Shown piece after piece: positions 46,350 to 58,947 of a DNA stretch of 64,000 nt (position 1 is the first letter of the stretch; the number at the start of each line of letters is the position of its first letter). The translations under genes and the position numbers were made by a program. Location of the stretch: the NCBI GenBank assembly GCA_963969595.1, contig OZ018409.1, positions 44,405,282-44,469,281 on the forward strand, read 5' to 3'. This DNA comes from Neckera pumila (Eukaryota; Streptophyta; Bryopsida; Hypnales; Neckeraceae). The notes under the pieces were generated by a model. It did not search any database and was not told the DNA's origin. It saw only the letters and a program-made list of their open reading frames with translations.

Positions 46350-49300
46350 ATTTCTTCTCTTGCTAATCGAGAAATTTCTTGTGGTTTTAGGTTTAGGTTT
46401 ACGATTTGCGTTTGCTTTGTTCAATCCATGGGTGGCGATTTTCGTGGTTTGTTGAGAATTTAATTGTTTCAGAAACTCGTCATGTATGGGCTTAGTGTGG
46501 TGATAATCAATTCGACATTCATTTCTATGACATTCTCCCAAGCTCTTGATGGCTCACGGACCAAACCCTAATTCTGACGGGTGCTTCGTTGGTTTACAGG
46601 TGCAAATACCGCAAAAGGAATTCCACAGGAGAGCAGTGAGGGTCTCACAATCAAGTTCTTGGTCATCACAATCATGTCTCTGATCGCCGACTTTTGATGT
46701 CGTCCGATTACTGGTAAACATTGTTCATGAACTCAGTGGACTTAGTGTTATGCAATTAGGGTTTGGATTCTTTGCGTTAGCAACACTCATGTTTAGCAAT
46801 ACCTGCTTCTCGAACGAATGGTTTCCCACTATCCCTTGTAGGTACTGATAATGTTGAGACCCAGATCCAGTGACAAGCGAGGAGAAGGTGCAGGTGACTT
46901 TGGGGTTGGGGTTTTGCTTGCCGGAACTGCCTTCGGTGCGTTGGCTTGCACCACAGGTATGTGCTCCAACTTGCTTGAAGAACTTGCATCAATTTTTGCG
47001 GTTGAACATATGTAGAAAATTTCTTATTCTAGACCTTCAATGTTTAAAATTGATTAAAAACTAATTTTTGTTTGTGTTCAATTAGTCCAAAGTGGTGAAA
47101 TTGCACTCCATAGATTATAACATACACGTGTGGGCACTTATATGTTCTTATGTGTGAACAAGACTGGTGCTGGAACCTTTAGTTCTGTTAAATAACCTCA
47201 AGACATGTTAGCCTAGCTTTGATTTAGTCAAAAATAGCAAGATCACTTTAGGTATAAGAGACAAACTTGCTTGAATCATGTGCTATATCACTGCATTTGA
47301 ATTTCTTATGGAACTATATGGAAGATTTAAAACCACTCTAATCCTTAAGAGAGCTGTCATCCATGATGAAGATGATGACAAGTCACTTTCAACACAACAC
47401 TGTGTTCATTGTTATTCATGGATTTTGTTCATGTTAAAGCAATTTACTTATGCATTGCTATTATTGAGCTACAATGGTTGTTGTATTTCTAAAGTTTTTT
47501 TGCCTTACAAATTCCATTTCTATAATACTCTAGGGACCCTTAAGAGACAATTGATAGTCAATATCATTTGCATCCAAGGTCAATGGACATAGTTATTTAG
47601 TCAAGTCATGCTTATAGCACTTGCTACTTAGTAGAATGAAGTGTATGATAGTTGAGTTGTTAATGTTCACAAGGTCAATTTAGGAGTCGACATCAAGTCC
47701 CTGTTGGTTTTTGTATGCACTATTGCATGGAAGAGTATCTTGACCATCTAAATGAGGATTGTATAAAGTACAAATATAATTATTTAGGTTGCCAATTGGC
47801 TATGGATTTTGTGCCAGGATGCTAAATCTCAAAGTCCGTAGACAATTTAAGGAATGACAGAGCAAGAACAAAAAGGGCAACATGATTCTTGGAGGAGGAT
47901 GGAGGCCTCTAGGTGGGCTCATAGCATTTCCATTCATCCCTAAGAAACATGTTGTTGAGGTTTAATATTATTGATTCTTATAGTTTAGCTTCATTGGTGA
48001 AACATGTTAACAATGGACAATAAATTGAAGTGCTTGCAAGCTACTAATCACTACTAATCACCACTTTAGATTGCATATGTCAAAGTAACAAGCTTTAAAT
48101 TTCATGGTAATTATGGATGAGGTGACAAGCTTAGAATAATTCATTTATATTTGACACCTCATGGCACATTCAAATAGGTGTCTAGTCCATTTCAAAGAGG
48201 TGCGTGGAATACCTTCAAGATTATCTCAAATATTTTTAACATGGCACATGAGCCATAGAAGTGCGGCTTCTTCATTCTCATTATTGTCTCTTTGACTATT
48301 TTGAAATTTTGAAGTGGACATTGAATGAAATGAGCTAAAGCGAATAAAAAATGGATATTCCGCAAACCAAGCTATAGGGTCTCTTGTTTTCTTGCTTTAA
48401 CCTATGTAGTCTTCAATCTTACAGCAGCTCTAAGATGTTTAAGGTGGATCTTAGAGAAGCACCAATATCCATGCTGCAATTTGTCACTGGGAGGAACCAT
48501 TGAAATTTCGATTGCAAGTTGAATTTTGTGTTTGAGAACTCTGAAGCGGCCTGTCAAATGCAACAATTGACAAAGCACGTCTTAGCGCAATTGAGACCTA
48601 AAGAGAGTCTCAGCACCTCAAGTGGCAACAATGTTGCGCTTGAACCAGCTGCTTGAATTGTGGGTTCATTTTATGATGAACAAGAACATGTATTTGAAAT
48701 CCTGTTGTAATAAGTTGAGCAACCTGTATATTTGATTTTGTGAAGATTCCGAGTTGGGCTGACAACTTTGACCCTTCTAATTTGATGAGACCTTTGCTTC
48801 AAGTGGCTTCTAAGAAGAGAGCTTGCAGTTTACTGGATTGACTCCATTTATGATGTGGAAATAGTAAAATTTCATTTTCAACAGAGCGACAATATTTGTC
48901 TTCTCACTTTTTTGCTTTTGTGCCCAATGCTTAGAAACGCCATATTCAAGATCCACAAGGAATTGCTACTTGTGCTTGGTTGTAAAAAACAAACAAGAAA
49001 ATTGTAACTCATCTAAGAGGTGTTCTTTGAACCCACCATCCTAATTTGAAACGGTGGATTGTACAAGTTCTGAGCACCATGTCTCTCACCGTAGTCATCT
49101 ACATCTATTTTCTACATGACACTTCAAACATGCATCATCTTTAACCTAAAACACTAGTCTAGTCACCATGGAAATCATTCTTTTCAGTATTGTATGAATC
49201 ATTTGCTTTAAAAAACCCAAGAGCACTCATTGGAGGTCAAATTACTATGCAAAACTTCCCCTTTCACACAAAATCTCAAGGATGAACATCTACACTTAGC

Positions 49301-49683
49301 CCAAAGAGTTATATCCAAAGACTGTCTCACTCATATTCTATTTCAACCAATTATGAGGTATAACCAAACAACCATTTCAATCATGTCATCAATGAGAATC
49401 GTTCTTTAAAACCAGAATTGCAACATGTGATTTACTTTATGGCAAGGAGCAACATGTACATTACCCTCCCCTGTCATCGCCACAATTGTCATCACCACAA
49501 TGCAATTACATTGAAAAAAACTGAAGAAGGTTTCAAGTCATAACCCCATCCTCCTCACATCCTCTGAAAGAACTATAAATCTCAAAGATCTTAAAATCTT
49601 CATCTAATTTGGAGAAGAGGGTTATGTCCAAAACCGACTCTGAACTCCTGACCTTTGTCCATAATTACTGTCACAAGGGTTGG
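46350..49683. other. Long intergenic stretch
   Basis: The first 650 bases are of mixed composition with splice-like sites but no consistent frame. The rest is AT-rich. No gene, RNA or clear inverted-repeat element was recognised. Confidence 0.45.
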
Positions 49684-49745
49684 ACCCTAAACCTTATACC
49701 CTAAAAACTCTAACCCTAAAACCCTAAACCCTGTAACCCTGTAAC
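49684..49745. repeat. Telomere-like CCCTAAA tract
   Basis: Several CCCTAAA/CCCTAA units with spacer variants (CCCTAAACCTTATACCCTAA) end six bases before the stop codon of the kinase gene, which is on the other strand. A single related phrase, GGTTTAGGGTTTAG, lies in its second intron near 51184. Telo-box-like motifs are common near plant genes. Confidence 0.6.
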
Positions 49746-49750
49746 AGAGC

Positions 49751-52700
49751 CTATCTCGAGGATTTCCCAATCGCTTCGACAATACTCGGACGTCCTCGTT
49801 TTCGGAAGACATCCTCCTCTGTGTGTACATCTTTGAAAATCTTCTGCAACTCCCGAACCATTCCTTCGGCTTTGCGACTACAATGCCTGGTCTTGATCGA
49901 TTTCAAAGCTCCAACAATCTCCATCAAGCTTGGCTCCCGCTTGCTCACACACCGCAACCCTAAACTGAGGAGCTCCGTGGCTACCTTCGTGGGACAACCG
50001 CCTTTCATGCGCGGGTCCACGATCTCCAACACCCGCGACTCTTCTTCTTCTTCTTCTTCTTCATCATCATCTTCTTCTTCTGCTTTCATGCACTGTTGTG
50101 ACTGTTGTGCGCAGTGGACGAAGTTGGAGTCGTCCCCGAAGCTGGTGGCGTCGCGGCTGTTCTTGCCGGTGAGAAGCTCCAGCAGCAGGACTCCGAAGCT
50201 TCGCACGTTCAATTTGGCTTGGCATTGGCTCTGGATCATAGCCTGGAAAAGGAGCAGAAGAAGCAAGCTGTTAATGCCAACACAACTGGGATTTCATTTG
50301 TTTTTTGTTTGCTCACCAGATTGGAAGTGATAGCAAGTAGCGACATGGCGTTGTTAAGCAAGTGAAGACTGTTCTCCAGAGTAAATGGCAAGGGGTAGAA
50401 TAGTTTGAAGTCGACAGAGTCTTAAACTTAAGGAAAAAAACCCGTAGCTTGACTGATTTGACTAAATCACAAATTGCATGGGTGAAGAAGACATCCCATA
50501 ATTCGCAGGGGTGAATGAGACACCCCATAATTCGCAGGGGTTAATAATGTTGTGGACTTCAAGACTGGGCATGGTTCGATTCATTATTAGAGAACCGAAA
50601 GTGTGGCATTTAACTGCTCAAAACTCTGAATTCTAAAAGTTAGTACTTCCGAGTGCTAGAGCTTTGGAAATTACGACTTTCAAGTGCTCAGATGGTTGTG
50701 AGGTAGCCAAGTGAGACCTTGAGCTCTAAAATCTAGGAGAGGAACTCATTTTCAGTTGCAATTGGAACTCAAAACCGTTCCAATTTGCAATTAGGCGGTT
50801 CACACCTGCTCATATTCCTCAAAACTCAGTCTTCAAGTGCTATGCTTGCCAATTTTATGAAGGTATACCAATTAACCACTAAAGGCCAATTAAAGATCTC
50901 TAATTGCATGATAGTTCTTATTTGTATTGTCCTTGTGTCTAACAAATTCATAAGAGATTCATTGAAATAACAAATAACAAACTATAAGGTATGCATGTGC
51001 ACCCAGAATCGTCACCAAAAATGCAAACAGAGCATTCAGTTCGGGTGACGATTCTGGGCATACAAACCTTAGAGTGACAGGCATCATGTTTTCAGAACTT
51101 CATACCGTAGTAGTGCTACTCAACTACCATGTCTGAAATTTCCATACCCCAAATGAGCAGACATGTAAGAATTAGTGAATTTACGGTTTAGGGTTTAGCC
51201 CTAATCGTACCGTGGAGAACGACGAGCTTCGGTGAACGAGCGGCACGCCGACTGACAAGCCATAGCCAGCCAACTTCGGCGTGTAATCATTCTCCAGCAA
51301 CACCGTCGACGCTGTAAACTCCTTGCAAACTATCTGCGTAGGCGCAAGATCTTGTATGTAAAATAATCCACGCGCTGCACCGAGGGCGATCTTCACTCTC
51401 GTGGTCCAGTCCAAGAAACTCCGATTTCCGAACAGATGGTCGTCCAAGCTGCCATTCGCCGGTTGCGCAAACACCAGGAGCCGCTCCTGCCGCCTTCTCG
51501 CAGTTGGACTTAAACTGGAGCTTGCCTCGTGCGCACAGTAGCCCTTCAATGCACAGACATTGCGATGCGAGATCTGTGCCAGCAGGTGTACCTCGGATTT
51601 CCATTCCATGGCGCCCTGGAAACAATTGCAACGCCAATGGAAAATGTCATGAACGGCCATTTCAATTAGATTGGCAGTTTTGTTCGATTGCCAAAGATGA
51701 GATGATAAATTAGGACAGACCTGTGTAGATTTAATTTAGTAGTACAATTGTATTAAGCTTTTGCTAATTTAGTAAGAATTTGCTTTGATTTCAGGTGAGG
51801 CATTGCGATCACAAGAGGAAATGCTTATACTTTCAAATTTGATGATCAATATTCGTTAGCCTCACAACTTGGTTGTTTGTTCCCCACTTCAGTCTTGCAT
51901 AATTCTGGGACGACTGGTAGAAATTTGAAATTGCGATGCCTGAAAATTGTCTCCTTCGTCACACAAGTCTCGCACTCTGACATGCGTTTGTGTTAGAGTG
52001 TGCGGAGATTTGCATTTTCCAAGAGGCAATTCTAAAGAAAGAGTTCAAATTATTCGGTAACGGATAAAACTTCTAATTGGTGATTCAAAATCACACCAGC
52101 CTCTGAAAGAACAGCCCCACATGCAGCACTCCAAGCCTCTTGGAATGGGACTATAGCAAGAGAAATTTCTTCACAGACCTTCATTGGCCACTACTGCAAC
52201 CACCACTAATGATTTCCAAAAACAACTAGGACCAATTCATGGCAACTCCCTGACAGTACTTTGGTCTCTTCTACCACCTCTCTAAATGACTCGGGACACT
52301 GATGTATGGAGCCTCGCCATATTGCCCTTCCCTTGGGTAGCGTGCCCTCACTTATTTACGAAAATTCCTCTTCTTACGAGGAAGAGAGGCATTAGTGGGG
52401 AAGGTGCTAGTGCTGTTGTCGCGCGAGCAACCTTGGAGTAGGCGATAAAAGGCTCGTGCGCATTCTCTCATATTAGTAATAAAAAGACAGAGCAGGGTCT
52501 CCCATTGAGGTCGAAAATTCTGGTAACCCTAATAAGAACGGGTATTAGGGTTTGAGACTTATACTTCAAGAAAGAAGACGATTTGGGCGAAGTGATTTGA
52601 ATATCTCTACAAGCTAGGGACCACGTACTTTCAGACGAGACTCTTGAACTCAAAAGAAAGATTTTGCAGATAGCCAGACTTCGCGGAAACTCAAATTTCG

Positions 52701-53655
52701 GATAATCACGTGACAGGAAGCGCGAACATCGACACCGCTTATTCTACCCAAACAATGAGAAGCATTACCTCCTAAACCCGCGATATATCATTAATTACAC
52801 CAATGAGACGTTGCGGACAGATACCTGCTGAGAGTTTTCAGGAAGCCGAAGCACTGCCACGTCTACTGTCGCACGAAACGGAGCAGCGCCGCTAGAATCC
52901 TCAACCCTGGCACGAAACACATCCCCTGCGGCCGATTTCATCACGCATCTCGCGGCTGCAAAGTCGTCGGTAGCGACTACGAGCTGACGAAATTCGAAAG
53001 CCACAAGGCTAGGCTGCAGCACTTTCGAGGCGAGCGACGGCGGAGGCAGCGGTAGCCCTCCCCTGACGCCTGTCACGCGCGCACCTCGTCGAGCTTCCAA
53101 TTTGAATACACTCGTGGAGGGTGCTTGCAAGCGCGCCGTGACGTCCTCGCGCGCTGGAAGTGGCAGATTATACACCCGCAGCTGCTTTGAAATTGGAATT
53201 GGGGGTGGGTCCGCAACAGGAAGAGGAAGAGGCTGCGGTCGCCCTCCGAAGCTCGTAGCACGTCTGAGCGTCCGCCTGTTCCTGACTCCACCTTCAACGT
53301 CGCTGAAGGAGACGAATTCATTGGTACGCTGCAATTCGGGCTGCGATTGCGTCTGGAAGACGTCGATCGCCTCATCGTGTGTGGCGCCGTGCACCAGCGG
53401 ACCCGAGAACGCCGCTCTCGGCACGAAGGGCTTCTCGACACGGATTCTCCTGACGACCGGCGCTTTGGTGGTCCAGTGCTCGTCGTTCTCGCATGTGCGA
53501 CCAAGCAATTGATCGGGGTCGGGAAGCAATACAGGCTTGTTGGACAGCAGGCTGTGGGAATCTCGCGTTGCGACAGTTTTTCCGAGGCGCGCGGTGGCGG
53601 CTCTGGAAGGGCATTGCTTCTCCGCCTTCGAATTCGACGCCGCGAAGCAACCCAT
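49751..53655 (-). CDS. Receptor-like cytoplasmic kinase fold, predicted pseudokinase, three exons
   Basis: Exons on the minus strand: 53655-52825, 51615-51211 and 50242-49751. All introns are GT-AG and phase 0, giving 575 residues. The chosen ATG gives MGCFAASNSK, an N-terminus like PBS1-type kinases, with likely Gly2 myristoylation and Cys3 palmitoylation for plasma-membrane attachment. An ATG five codons upstream would abolish this. A Pro-rich disordered region (20-215) precedes the kinase domain, which starts at FEFRQLVVATDDF (about 220). The substitutions are: Gly-loop MKSAAGDVF; VAVLRL where VAVK is expected (Leu269); Glu285 of helix C kept; HRD replaced by CKE (374-376); catalytic-loop Asn replaced by Thr381; DFG replaced by GYG (394-396); and no APE before RSFGVLLLELLTG. 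It should therefore not catalyse phosphotransfer and probably acts as a scaffold. An acidic run (466-480) interrupts the C-lobe. The reading frame, splice sites and hydrophobic core are intact. Confidence 0.88.
50041..50091 (-). repeat. Trinucleotide repeat coding the acidic run of the kinase
   Basis: (TTC)n with (ATC)n on the + strand is read as consecutive Glu/Asp codons on the minus strand within the last exon. The length can be expected to vary between individuals. Confidence 0.8.
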
Positions 53656-55159
53656 TAAGTTGAGGGGCATCTCCCGATCACCACACCTTCGGAAACATCA
53701 ATTGGTTTCACTCTAGCTTGTGAATTGAACGAGGTCAACAAACTTCAGGGAACTCAAAACTCTACCACGCATAGTTAATCAGGCGCGCGTACGTAATTCC
53801 CGCTTCTGAGGGCCAATTGTCCACCTTCCTCTAAGAAATTGCGTGCAAACGAACTTCTGAAACTACTCGACCTTGTTCGTGAAAGATGGAATGCAATGCG
53901 CTTGCGTGCTTGCTTGCCAGATCGGCATGCTACGGTCTGTAAAGGCTGACCGCTCAGGAATCATGAGTACGAGAAGCATCGAATCAGAACTTCTATGTTG
54001 CAACTCAATGTAAAGATCGATTGATCAGCAACACGATCCAGCTCCAACCTTTTATTGAACATTAATTCACTAAAAACGTACTACGTGCTTATCAAAACTT
54101 CGATTGGTGACGATCGACAAAGCAGACTCCATCAAAGCTTCGATTCAAGCCCCGACTGGTCAAACCTTCGGCAAATCGTGCCGTCTACGCCTAGTGCCAC
54201 CGAAAAGCTCTCCAGACTCCCCTAGGAATTTCCTAGGCACGATCTCTGCTACTCCGTAAACGCTCACGTGCGTGTACCGCGGTCAACCGCCGCTTCCAGG
54301 ACCAACCGACCAGTTCAATCGGCCGCCCTTGCCAGTACCTGCAATGAATGCAACTCTGCAACTATCGAAACTCTCACTAGTTAGTTTCAACTCGAATCGA
54401 ATAAATCGTTAGTTCAAAATACAATAATTCGTAACCCCACAGAACCGCATATTCGATAATTAAAAAAACACGGCGGATTCAGTGAAACTTCCGATCCAAT
54501 CTCGCTGCACGTCCAAGTCCTCGCTTTAAAAGCGCTAGCTGGACATGCACTAGTTTGAAAATGATCTGAATCGATTACAAGCTCTGACTATCGATCTCAG
54601 TCGGGATTCTCCACGCAACAACACACCCACCTCACTAATCAACCAAAACAACTCCAGTCAGGAACGTAGCACGGAAAGATCGAGTTCGACGAAGATATAA
54701 TACGGTTCCAAGAGCTCCGAATGATTCGAATATTCTGCCGCAACTTGAACACTTTCAAAGTACGACGTAGACTGAGTGTGATCGAGTGACTGCAGAGGAA
54801 TTCGTGAGTTTGTTTAGGCAGAATCGAAAAGCGGGCGCCGGTTGATAGCGATGGTGCTTCGCTCGACCTGCCAGGAAGGGAAAGAATCATCCGAGATAAC
54901 GTTTAGTTTAGTATGTTATCGGCGAGGAACAGCTAAAGTGCCACCGTAACACGAAGAACTTCGTCGAGAGTCTAGACAACATTCAAGAGTCGTCACTGTC
55001 GTGTGAAAAGGGACCCACTTCCATCTAGAAGTCAACCCTGGACACCCGGAGTCGTCTGCATTGTAATCAGGGGGAAATCTATTTTTTTAATTTTTTAGTT
55101 TTTTTAATCAAGGGGTTGTTGTGGGGCAGGTCCAGTTGCAAAAACTCCAAAATTTCATA
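53656..55159 (-). promoter_or_regulatory. Upstream region of the pseudokinase gene
   Basis: For about 1.3 kb upstream of the start the sequence stays clearly GC-richer than the window average, with frequent TCGA/TTCG, until AT-rich repeats resume near 55060. It probably contains the promoter and 5' leader. No unambiguous TATA box was identified. The open frame at 54639-54890 has no protein features. Confidence 0.4.
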
Positions 55160-55307
55160 TTAACCCTTAAAGGACGTGGTTTCCATGATCAAGGTAGTCA
55201 CCAAAATGCTTAAATTCCTTGATCAATAGGTATATTCTTTGTTTTTAAAGTCAATAGACAAGTCATCCGTCGGTTGCTTTTCAGCCTCAATGTCCTTTAA
55301 GGATTAA
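55160..55307. mobile_element. Minimal TTAA-family element, copy H (148 bp)
   Basis: Begins TTAACCCTTAAAGGAC and ends GTCCTTTAAGGATTAA; the ends are reverse complements with one mismatch, including TTAA. At 148 bp it is the shortest member and keeps little more than the ends. Confidence 0.8.
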
Positions 55308-55406
55308 TAGTGAATAAATATCTTCATTTTTGTGGCTTATAGAACATTATAGGAAATTTGAAGTGTTTAGAGGTCCACTCCGCAACCCTCTAGGGATCCC
55401 AAAGTT

Positions 55407-55447
55407 TGTGGTGGTGGTGGTGGTGGTGGTGGGGGGAGGGGGGGTAG
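55407..55447. repeat. GGT microsatellite and G-run
   Basis: About nine GTG units are followed by GGGGGGAGGGGGGG. The G-rich strand could form a quadruplex. Confidence 0.85.
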
Positions 55448-56203
55448 GAATTTTTTCTCCCCTATACCCGCTAGGCTTTTGTTGCAAGAAACACTTACTC
55501 AAAACAGCCATAATACTCGAGTACATTGACTTTTGGAATAAACTTTTTAATTTAATGAAATAAAATATGGATAATTTTTAAGAATAATTATTAAGCATTC
55601 CAAAAGTATGTGTATGAAATTCAGACCTAGAAGAATTTATCTCTAAAAATTATGCTCATTCAAAGAGTGATGGAAAATGCAAGAAAATAGACACTTTTAG
55701 AATTTGATTTTTAGAAAATATTAAAAAAAATTCCCAAAATTCCCCCCAAAAGCAACTTTTCTTTATTTGAAGATGCTTCTTTTAAACCATTTGCATCTTC
55801 AGGAAAAAAAATTGTATTCTTTGCACATGTGCAAAATAGTGCACTTTGAATACGTATGGAAGGTAGAAACTTGACTATTTTTAAAAAAAACTTTTGTAAG
55901 CTTGTGTAACTTTAGTAGAACTCTTTGTATTCCAATTTTCACCTTCAAATTTGCATTAATGGGTTGGAAATAGACCTACAATCCTTCAAAACAGCCAAGG
56001 TAGGCATCCAACTGGGGGCAATTTAAAAATATTAAACAAATTTGAAAAAAAACTCAATGTTTGAAACTGCCACATGCACTTTAATTTCAAATTTCATAGT
56101 AAGTAGACATACAACGCAAAAGTTATGAACAAAAAAATAGTTGTCTAAAGCCAAGGGGACATAAGAAAAAGGAGAAGTGTTTCTTGCAACAACCCATCTA
56201 CCT

Positions 56204-57117
56204 TTAACTCCTAAAGGCCCAAGGCTTTTTTTTTGCCAAAAAACACCCAAAACTGCCATTTTTATAGCATAGAGTAAAAAAAATTAAAAATGTTTTTTTC
56301 ACACATTTAACTGTAGGATCTTACACCTAACTAGTATGAAAATGTGTGGAAAAAATTTCAGAATTTTTCACCGCATAGATTGCAAGATATCTGCGTTTAA
56401 AGTAAAAAAACAAGTTTTTCAGCACATTGTGGAACTAGGTTTTATGATTTTTAACATTTTTAACTTAACTGTTTTGCACTACAAAGTTTTAAGCTTTAAA
56501 TTTCTATTGTGGGGAATTGAGTTGAGAGTCTAGGGAAAAAAATAAAATCCAAAAAAGTTTAATTTTCATTATTAAAAGAATTGTTGAGTAGAAGTAGGTA
56601 CAAGATAGAAGAAAAATCTAAAATATTAATATCTTTTATATGGAATTAAAAAGCACTAATTCCAATGGTGAGATTGTTCTAGAAAAAAACCTAAACCATG
56701 TGGAACTTTTGATTTTGAAAAATTATAGAAATTGTATTCAGAAATGAATCCTACAAGTTATTTTTTTAGGAAGATTCTCTAAGTACCCGAAAAACAAGAT
56801 TGCCCATAACTTTCTCATAAAAATCCAAATGAAATGAATCAAATCTTTTTAGATAGACAAGAATATAGTCTATAAGAAAAAAAAAATTCAAAAAAAAAAT
56901 TGCAAATTTTTTTTGCTGCCCCTTGTCCCCTGTTTGAGCTTATTTGGCATAACTTTTTTTCTCGGGAACCACTTGAAAAAAAATTATATCTTACAAAGCT
57001 TAGTAGTTTTTTTGTCTTCAAAAAAGTTTTGGAAAATTACAACAAAAATTCAGCCCGTAGGTACTTGCCCGAAATCCCATTTGTCCTCCAAAGGGACAAT
57101 AGGCTTTTAGAGGTTAA
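56204..57117 (+). mobile_element. TTAA-family-1 element, copy G (intact ends)
   Basis: Begins TTAACTCCTAAAGGCCC and ends GGCTTTTAGAGGTTAA, with the CCAAAGGGACAAT version of the subterminal palindrome just inside. It has the same orientation and full length as copy C. It is non-coding; minus-strand frames at 56032-56259 run across its end and are not genes. Confidence 0.78.
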
Positions 57118-58947
57118 AAAAGGTGACAATAAGGGTAGACTCGCTTCTTATGTCTACACAAGACACAGCTAGTTCATTCCTAATGGTCTCCAGACCAATG
57201 TTCTTCTTGTTTCTTGAATATGTGATCATCTTGGTCACTCAATCATTTATAATTGAGCATTATGTGTACTTTAATGCCACAATTTTTGACACCCCAATTT
57301 CATCAATTTAATGAAAATAATGATTAGAATATTCTGTCAAATAGCTTTCAAGTTGGAGGTTTATGTTAGAAGGAATAGTAGTTTTTCTAGTTTTAAAAAA
57401 CCATTGAAATTCCACTGATTTTCCTTGGCTATTGGTCAGAGTCAATGAATAGGAAAATCTAACAGCTAATGTAAAATCAACCGAGTGAAATCAGTAATTT
57501 CTTATCTTAATTTCAATATTTTAGGTTGTATATCTAAACGGAAAACTAGGAATATAGGAAATGAACCGTTTATGAAAAATAAACGACAAATTTTATCCTT
57601 TTTCCATCATGTACAAGCACATTTTAGCTGCCACATAAACTCCCAACTGATCTTAACTGAATAGTCCTCAGGTATAGTTGGTTAGAACCGTTTTTTTGTA
57701 TTCAAAACTCAACATTAAATTCAAAAAAATCAAAAATATTTGGCACCAAAAGCTCATTTATTACAAGTGACTAGAGATAAAAACTAAAAATAAAGTTGTT
57801 TAAACAAGTAGGATGATAGGAGGTAAAACAACCCATGTGGGATATGTCAATTAAGATTTTATAGGATCTCAAATGCTCATAGTGGTCAAAAGCAGAATTC
57901 ATTTTCAAAGTAGAATTTCAAACCTCATTTAGCCATTTTAGAATAAAGAGTTTCAAAAAACTTTGAACTAGATTAATGTGGAATATCAAGCTAAATTTCA
58001 TTACAAATGTTTTTTGAGATTTCAAGCCTCCAATCAAAAGTTATGGACAAAGTTCATACAGGGGTTGGAAGGGACATTTTCTTTGACATTTTCAAACATC
58101 TTGCTCTCTTAATTTTATCCATAAATTTTTTTGGAGGCTCAAAATCACAAACAAGTTTGTGTCAATGAAATTTAGCTTGATTTTTCAACTTTTCTTAGTT
58201 CAAAAGTTTTTAAAATGAGTTTTTGTACTACACCCAAATGATATCTAAAGTTCTACTTTGGACATGACTCAGGGATATGATTCTTGTATTTTTGACAATG
58301 AATAGTCAAGCTCTCATCTTCAAATTGTCCAATATCTTTTGAAAATTCATGGTGCCCAGTGGATTTCAATATAAAAACACTCTTCATTCTTATAAGTGTC
58401 AATAAAATAATTCATTTAGTTTATCATAAAAAAAATTCTTGATGGTAGATGGTCATATCATAGATTGGTATTTAACTTAACAAAAGATTGTTATTTGGTT
58501 CTTTGGATTTTCAACAAACCATTTTTATAGTTATTTGTAGATTTGGCTTACTAGTTTCAAAATTAGTAGAAAAATTTGGCACTAGTTTTCAAAAATTAAT
58601 TTAAGCTGAACCTACTATCCCAATACAATAGTATGCAAATTGCCTTGAATTGATGCATTGCCTTCAACTTAGTACTTGAACCAATTAAATTGTAATTTTA
58701 TTTGTCAATTTTTTAACCAACTGCTTTTGCAAATTTAACACTTAAAAGACAGGCTGGTGGCTATGGAAATCATTGCTTTTGGTACCATACAAATCATTGG
58801 TTTAAGAAAATCCAAAAGCACTCATTGGAAGTCAAACTATTGTAATACTAAAACCTAACCTTTTCACACAAAATAAATAGTTGCACTTCTGTCCTACAAA
58901 AAAACATTTTCTTGTCACTCATTAGCCAAGAAACTATTGAACTGTCA
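57118..58947. other. AT-rich intergenic stretch
   Basis: No gene is supported. A second copy of the TTTAAGAAAATCCAAAAGCACTC-type phrase near 58800 matches 49205-49235, a degenerate dispersed repeat. Confidence 0.5.

Noticed and set aside
46311..46992. Minus-strand frames near 46.3-47.0 kb as genes
   Set aside because: They are short, lack motifs, and no consistent splice chain joins them.
49821..50330. 169-codon + strand frame with a long Ser run
   Set aside because: It is the antisense reading of the last kinase exon. The Ser run is the complement of the Glu/Asp codons.
53102..53658. Long + strand frames opposite exon 1 of the kinase gene
   Set aside because: They are antisense shadows of the GC-rich exon on the minus strand, with no domain or splice logic.
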